From Rhodococcus sp. HM1 (lineage in GTDB: Bacteria; Actinomycetota; Actinomycetes; Mycobacteriales; Mycobacteriaceae), in NCBI RefSeq assembly GCF_023218075.1, contig NZ_JALPTB010000001.1:62001-126000 (forward strand): a DNA stretch of 64,000 nt, written 5' to 3'. The notes below the pieces were generated by a model. It was not told the DNA's origin. It ran no database searches and worked only from the letters and a program-made list of their open reading frames with translations. Numbering within the stretch: position 1 is the first letter of the stretch; each line of letters starts with the position of its first letter. Of the stretch, positions 60,958 to 64,000 are shown one piece after another. The position numbers and the translations under genes are program-made.

Positions 60958-63326
60958 CGGATGGACCGCCACGCGTCGACGAGCGCCCCGGTGGTCTGCG
61001 GGTCGCGCACTGCGATGCGGATCCAGTCCTCACCGAGGCCGGGGAACGTGTCGCCGCGCCGCACCGCGAACCCGCTCGCGCGCAGCTTCTCCCGGGTGTC
61101 CTCGGGAACCCGCGCCAGCACGAACGGTCCGGCGGGATCGCCCGCGACGGGAACACTGAGCGCGTTCAGCTGATCGACGAGAAACTCTCGGTTAGAAGCG
61201 ATCTCGGCTGCGATGGCCTCGGATTCGGAGGTGGCCTGCGCCGACGCGCAGGCGATCATCGCCGCCGCGGCGGGGGTCGACACGGACCACGGCGGCTGGT
61301 GCACGGCGAGATCCCCGATCACCGCGGCGTCGCCGACGACGTAACCGGCCCGCACCCCAGGGATCGCCCACGTCTTGGTCAGTGACCGCACCACGACCAG
61401 TCCCGGAACGAACGCGCCGGCCAGTGTTTCCGGTTCGCCCGGTACCGCGTCCATGAACGCCTCGTCGACGACGACCACGCGCCCGGGCCGTACCAGCGAC
61501 CGCAGCGACCCGGCCGGATGGAGCACCGACGTGGGGTTGGTCGGGTTGCCGACCACCACCAGATCGGAGTCGTCGGGCACGCGGACCGGGTCGAGCACGA
61601 AACCGTCCTCCGGCCGCAGCAGGACCCGGTGCACGGTGTGCCCGGCGGCGATCAGCGCGGCCTCGGGCTCGGTGAACTGCGGGTGAACCACCACCGGCTT
61701 GCGCCAGGGCCGCGCTCGGGCAATCAGAGTGAAGGCCTCGGCGCCACCGGCGGTGGGCAGCACCTCGTCGGCGGTCCGGCCGTGACGTGCGGCCAGGGCT
61801 GCGCGGGCCGCACTCGGATCCGGGTATCGGCTCAGCTCGTCGAGTGAGGCGCGCAGTGCGTCGTCGAGCCAGACCGGACGCGGTCGCCGCGACACGTTCA
61901 CGGCCAGGTCCACCAGCCCGGGGGTGGCTTCGCGGTCGCCGTGGTGATGCAGGTCGGGGGCCTTCGTCCGCGGTCGGCGCAGGGGTGCGGCGACGGGTGT
62001 CGCGCCGCGCACGGCGTCGACGAATCGCTGCGCCATCGAGGGGTGCCCGGCCCAGTGGGTGTGCAGGTACGACGCGTGCAGCGTCGCGGTCGCGAACCCG
62101 TCGGGTCGCCCGTCGAGCAGCCAGGCCGGATCGGTACCGGAATCGACGGTGGTGCGGTGGAATTCGTGGCCGGTCACGCGAGTACCGGTCACGGCGAGAA
62201 GGTGGTCGGCGGGCGCGATCGCGGTGCGGTAGCCGAGGGTCAGGCGCGGCGTCATCCGGGCGGAGGCGTCGAGCACCCCGACCATGTCGGCGCCGTCGAC
62301 ATCACGGCACAGATACAGCAATCCCGCGCACTCGGCGACCGTCGGGACCCCGGCGGTGATCGCACTCCGCAAATGGTCGCGCAGAGGTGTGTTCGCGGAC
62401 AGGTCCGCGGCGTGCACCTCGGGGAATCCGCCACCGAGGTAGATGCCTGCGGTGCCCTCGGGAAGCTGTTCGTCGCGCAGCGGATCGAACACGACCGTGC
62501 GACATCCCGCGGCGCGCAGCATCTCTTCGGTCTCGGTGTAGCGGAACGTGAAGGCGCGACCGCCGGCGATCGCGACGACCGGACCGTCATCCTCCGTGCC
62601 GGCGCCGGGGGACCACGGCTCCGCGTGCAGATCCGGTGCGCTGCGGGCGATCCGGACGATCTCGGCGAGGTCGACGTGCGCGGCGATCCGGTCCGCGAGC
62701 CGGTCCAGCTGCCCGGCCGCCTCGCCGCGCTCCTGCGCCGGCACCAGCCCCAGATGCCGGGACGGGGCGCTGATCCCGTCGTCGCGGTGCAGGACGCCCA
62801 GCACGGGGATCCCGGTCGGTTCCAGCGCGGCGGTCACCTCGTCGGAATGCCTCTGCGACCCGGCCTTGTTGAGGATCACCCCGGCGATGCGGACGCCCCG
62901 GTCGTAGGACGCCATGCCGTGTACGACCGCCGCGATCGACCGCGACGCGTGCGAGATGTCGACGACGAGCACCACGGGGGCCTGCAGGAGCGTGGCGGCG
63001 TGGGCGGTCGAGGCGAACCCGTCGGTACCGAGCATCCCGTCGTACAGGCCCATGACGCCTTCGACGATCGCCAGATCGGCACCGGCCGCTCCGTGCAGGA
63101 ACAGCGGCGCGACCAGGTCGGTGCCGACGAGGTGCGGGTCGAGGTTGCGGCCCGGGCGGCCGGTGGCGAGGGTGTGGTAGCCGGGATCGATGTAGTCGGG
63201 TCCGATCTTGTGCCCGGACACGACGTGACCGGCCACGCGGAGTGCGGCCATGAGACCTGTTGCAACGGTGGTCTTTCCGTGCCCCGATGCGGGAGCGGCG
63301 ATCACCAGCCGCGGTATGGCTACCAT
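60954..63326 (-). CDS. Fused cobyrinic acid a,c-diamide synthase (CobB) and CobC-type PLP enzyme
   Basis: The 790-residue protein combines two enzymes. Residues 1 to about 450 are CobB/CbiA, with ATPase loop APASGHGKTTVATG (11-24), SHKIGPDYIDPGYH-like segment and the amidotransferase Cys in VAECAGLLYLC (near 333). Residues from about 470 are an aminotransferase class I/II domain related to threonine-phosphate decarboxylase, with DLAVNVSRRPRP, NPTNPTS, VVDEAFMD and PLP Lys in SLTKTWAIPGVRAG (near 650). It would amidate cobyrinate and make the aminopropanol-phosphate side-chain precursor. ATG 63326 is inside a short tandem repeat. Confidence 0.92.
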   Translation of the reverse strand: MVAIPRLVIAAPASGHGKTTVATGLMAALRVAGHVVSGHKIGPDYIDPGYHTLATGRPGRNLDPHLVGTDLVAPLFLHGAAGADLAIVEGVMGLYDGMLGTDGFASTAHAATLLQAPVVLVVDISHASRSIAAVVHGMASYDRGVRIAGVILNKAGSQRHSDEVTAALEPTGIPVLGVLHRDDGISAPSRHLGLVPAQERGEAAGQLDRLADRIAAHVDLAEIVRIARSAPDLHAEPWSPGAGTEDDGPVVAIAGGRAFTFRYTETEEMLRAAGCRTVVFDPLRDEQLPEGTAGIYLGGGFPEVHAADLSANTPLRDHLRSAITAGVPTVAECAGLLYLCRDVDGADMVGVLDASARMTPRLTLGYRTAIAPADHLLAVTGTRVTGHEFHRTTVDSGTDPAWLLDGRPDGFATATLHASYLHTHWAGHPSMAQRFVDAVRGATPVAAPLRRPRTKAPDLHHHGDREATPGLVDLAVNVSRRPRPVWLDDALRASLDELSRYPDPSAARAALAARHGRTADEVLPTAGGAEAFTLIARARPWRKPVVVHPQFTEPEAALIAAGHTVHRVLLRPEDGFVLDPVRVPDDSDLVVVGNPTNPTSVLHPAGSLRSLVRPGRVVVVDEAFMDAVPGEPETLAGAFVPGLVVVRSLTKTWAIPGVRAGYVVGDAAVIGDLAVHQPPWSVSTPAAAAMIACASAQATSESEAIAAEIASNREFLVDQLNALSVPVAGDPAGPFVLARVPEDTREKLRASGFAVRRGDTFPGLGEDWIRIAVRDPQTTGALVDAWRSIR

Positions 63327-63376
63327 GCTGTGCCTACCATGCTGTGCCTACCATGCTGTGCCTACCATGCTGTGCC
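63321..63376. repeat. 14-bp tandem repeat between cobO and cobBC
   Basis: TACCATGCTGTGCC occurs four times perfectly (63321, 63335, 63349, 63363). A fifth, 11-of-14 copy at 63377-63390 lies in the last codons of cobO. On the minus strand each perfect unit supplies an ATG, of which only the last (63326) opens cobBC; the ATG at 63368 is in the same frame but meets a stop after six codons. Confidence 0.92.
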
Positions 63377-63990
63377 TACCATTCGATGCCCTTCTGGCCC
63401 TTCTGCCCGGCATCCATCGGATGCTTGATCTTGGTCATCTCGGTGACCAGGTCCGCCGCGTCGACGAGCTTCGGGTGGGCGCGGCGACCGGTGATCATCA
63501 CGTGCTGATGTCCGGTGCGGTGGACGAGGGTGTCGACGACCTCGTCGATGTCCACCCAGCCCCAGTTGATCGGGTAGGTGAACTCGTCCAGCACGTACAG
63601 CCCGTGCTGTTCGGCCTCGAGCCTGCGCCGGATCTCCCGCCATCCGGCGAGGGCGTCGGCGGCGTGGTCCTTCTCGGTGCCGTCCTTGCGCGACCACGAC
63701 CAACCCGACCCCATCTTGTGCCATTCGATGGCCCCGCCGGTGCCGTCTTCGTCGTGCAACGCCCCGAGCGTCTCGAACGCGGTCTGCTCGCCGAGCCGCC
63801 ACTTCGCGGACTTCACGAACTGGAAGACCGCGACCGACCAGCCCTGGTTCCAGCCGCGCAGCGCGAGACCGAACGCGGCCGTCGACTTGCCCTTGCCGTC
63901 GCCGGTGTTGACCATGAGCAGCGGCCGGTGCCGGCGTTGCCGGGTGGTGAGACCGTCGTCGGGTACCGCGATCGGTTGTCCCTTCGGCAT
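63376..63990 (-). CDS. cobO: Cob(I)yrinic acid a,c-diamide adenosyltransferase
   Basis: The 204-residue CobA/BtuR-type enzyme has P-loop VNTGDGKGKSTAAFGLALR (27-45), AVFQFVKSAKWRLGE, and the segments EFTYPINWGW and VMITGRRAHPKL. It transfers adenosine from ATP to the cobalt of corrinoids. ATG 63990 overlaps a TGA (TGATG) that probably ends an upstream cobalamin gene beyond the window. Its stop lies at the edge of the 14-bp tandem repeat. Confidence 0.94.
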   Translation of the reverse strand: MPKGQPIAVPDDGLTTRQRRHRPLLMVNTGDGKGKSTAAFGLALRGWNQGWSVAVFQFVKSAKWRLGEQTAFETLGALHDEDGTGGAIEWHKMGSGWSWSRKDGTEKDHAADALAGWREIRRRLEAEQHGLYVLDEFTYPINWGWVDIDEVVDTLVHRTGHQHVMITGRRAHPKLVDAADLVTEMTKIKHPMDAGQKGQKGIEW

Positions 63991-64000
63991 CAGGCGGCTC

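Noticed and set aside
63321-63390. A short CRISPR array or iteron-type origin in the 14-bp repeats.
   Set aside because: Units are contiguous with no spacers, too short, and lie between two cobalamin genes with no cas or rep genes. Simple tandem duplication fits.

Overview
The window is GC-rich actinobacterial chromosome, almost certainly Rhodococcus or a close mycolic-acid-bearing relative. The evidence is a TtfA-type mycolate-transport protein, an HspR/HAIR-type clpB promoter, a two-gene flavohaemoglobin/clpB arrangement, and a gene order from about 32.6 to 53 kb (globin-reductase, clpB, ttfA, pyrE, lipoprotein, TrmH-like methylase, GH76, DedA, fba, DUF3151) that I recall from the M. tuberculosis Rv0360c-Rv0385 region. 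No rRNA, tRNA, CRISPR array, phage or insertion sequence was seen, and no gene-free stretch exceeds 300 bases.

1-16.3 kb is an accessory steroid (or steroid-like polycycle) catabolic island. An IclR regulator, cut by the window edge, faces an operon of kshA-, hsaA- and hsaC-like genes, two different Baeyer-Villiger monooxygenases and a small Cys protein. An HsaD-like hydrolase, a hormone-sensitive-lipase-type esterase, several SDRs, two SnoaL/NTF2-fold proteins and a conservon-type histidine kinase follow. Together these could dehydrogenate, 9-alpha-hydroxylate, open and meta-cleave rings A/B, with BVMO plus esterase removing a side chain or opening ring D. A kstD gene at 21.3 kb supplies the missing 1,2-dehydrogenation. 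A 19-bp inverted repeat, TCTCCCG-N5-CGGGAGA, occurs in all three divergent intergenic regions of the island, with a weak version before kstD. I infer a regulon.

16.3-20.1 kb holds a NarL-type two-component pair divergent from an ABC exporter. 20.3-24.5 kb holds a nitrilase-family amidohydrolase, kstD with an unknown partner, and an SDR.

24.5-29.7 kb looks like a gas or redox stress locus: an Hrp1-like CBS protein, a stand-alone flavohaemoglobin-type reductase, and a tandemly duplicated hemerythrin/LuxR divergent pair in which one LuxR copy is a pseudogene. 29.8-33.7 kb holds an acyl-CoA synthetase, a DUF559/AbiEi-like gene bracketed by near-perfect 36-bp inverted repeats, and a globin-reductase.

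34-55 kb is housekeeping: clpB, a membrane anchor protein, ttfA, SDRs, a LemA-like protein, pyrE-galT-galK, a lysoplasmalogenase-like protein, a GH76 enzyme, an LLM flavin monooxygenase, DedA, fba, DUF3151, a FUSC-type protein and a CDF metal exporter. Several of these genes start exactly 7 nt after a TANNNT box, which suggests leaderless transcripts.

55-64 kb is a cobalamin locus: a cobalamin riboswitch, cbtB, cbtA, cobQ and cobK on the plus strand, and cobO, a cobB-cobC fusion and cobD on the minus strand, running toward each other across two small unrelated genes. Functions rest on sequence motifs and remembered family resemblance; no database search was run.
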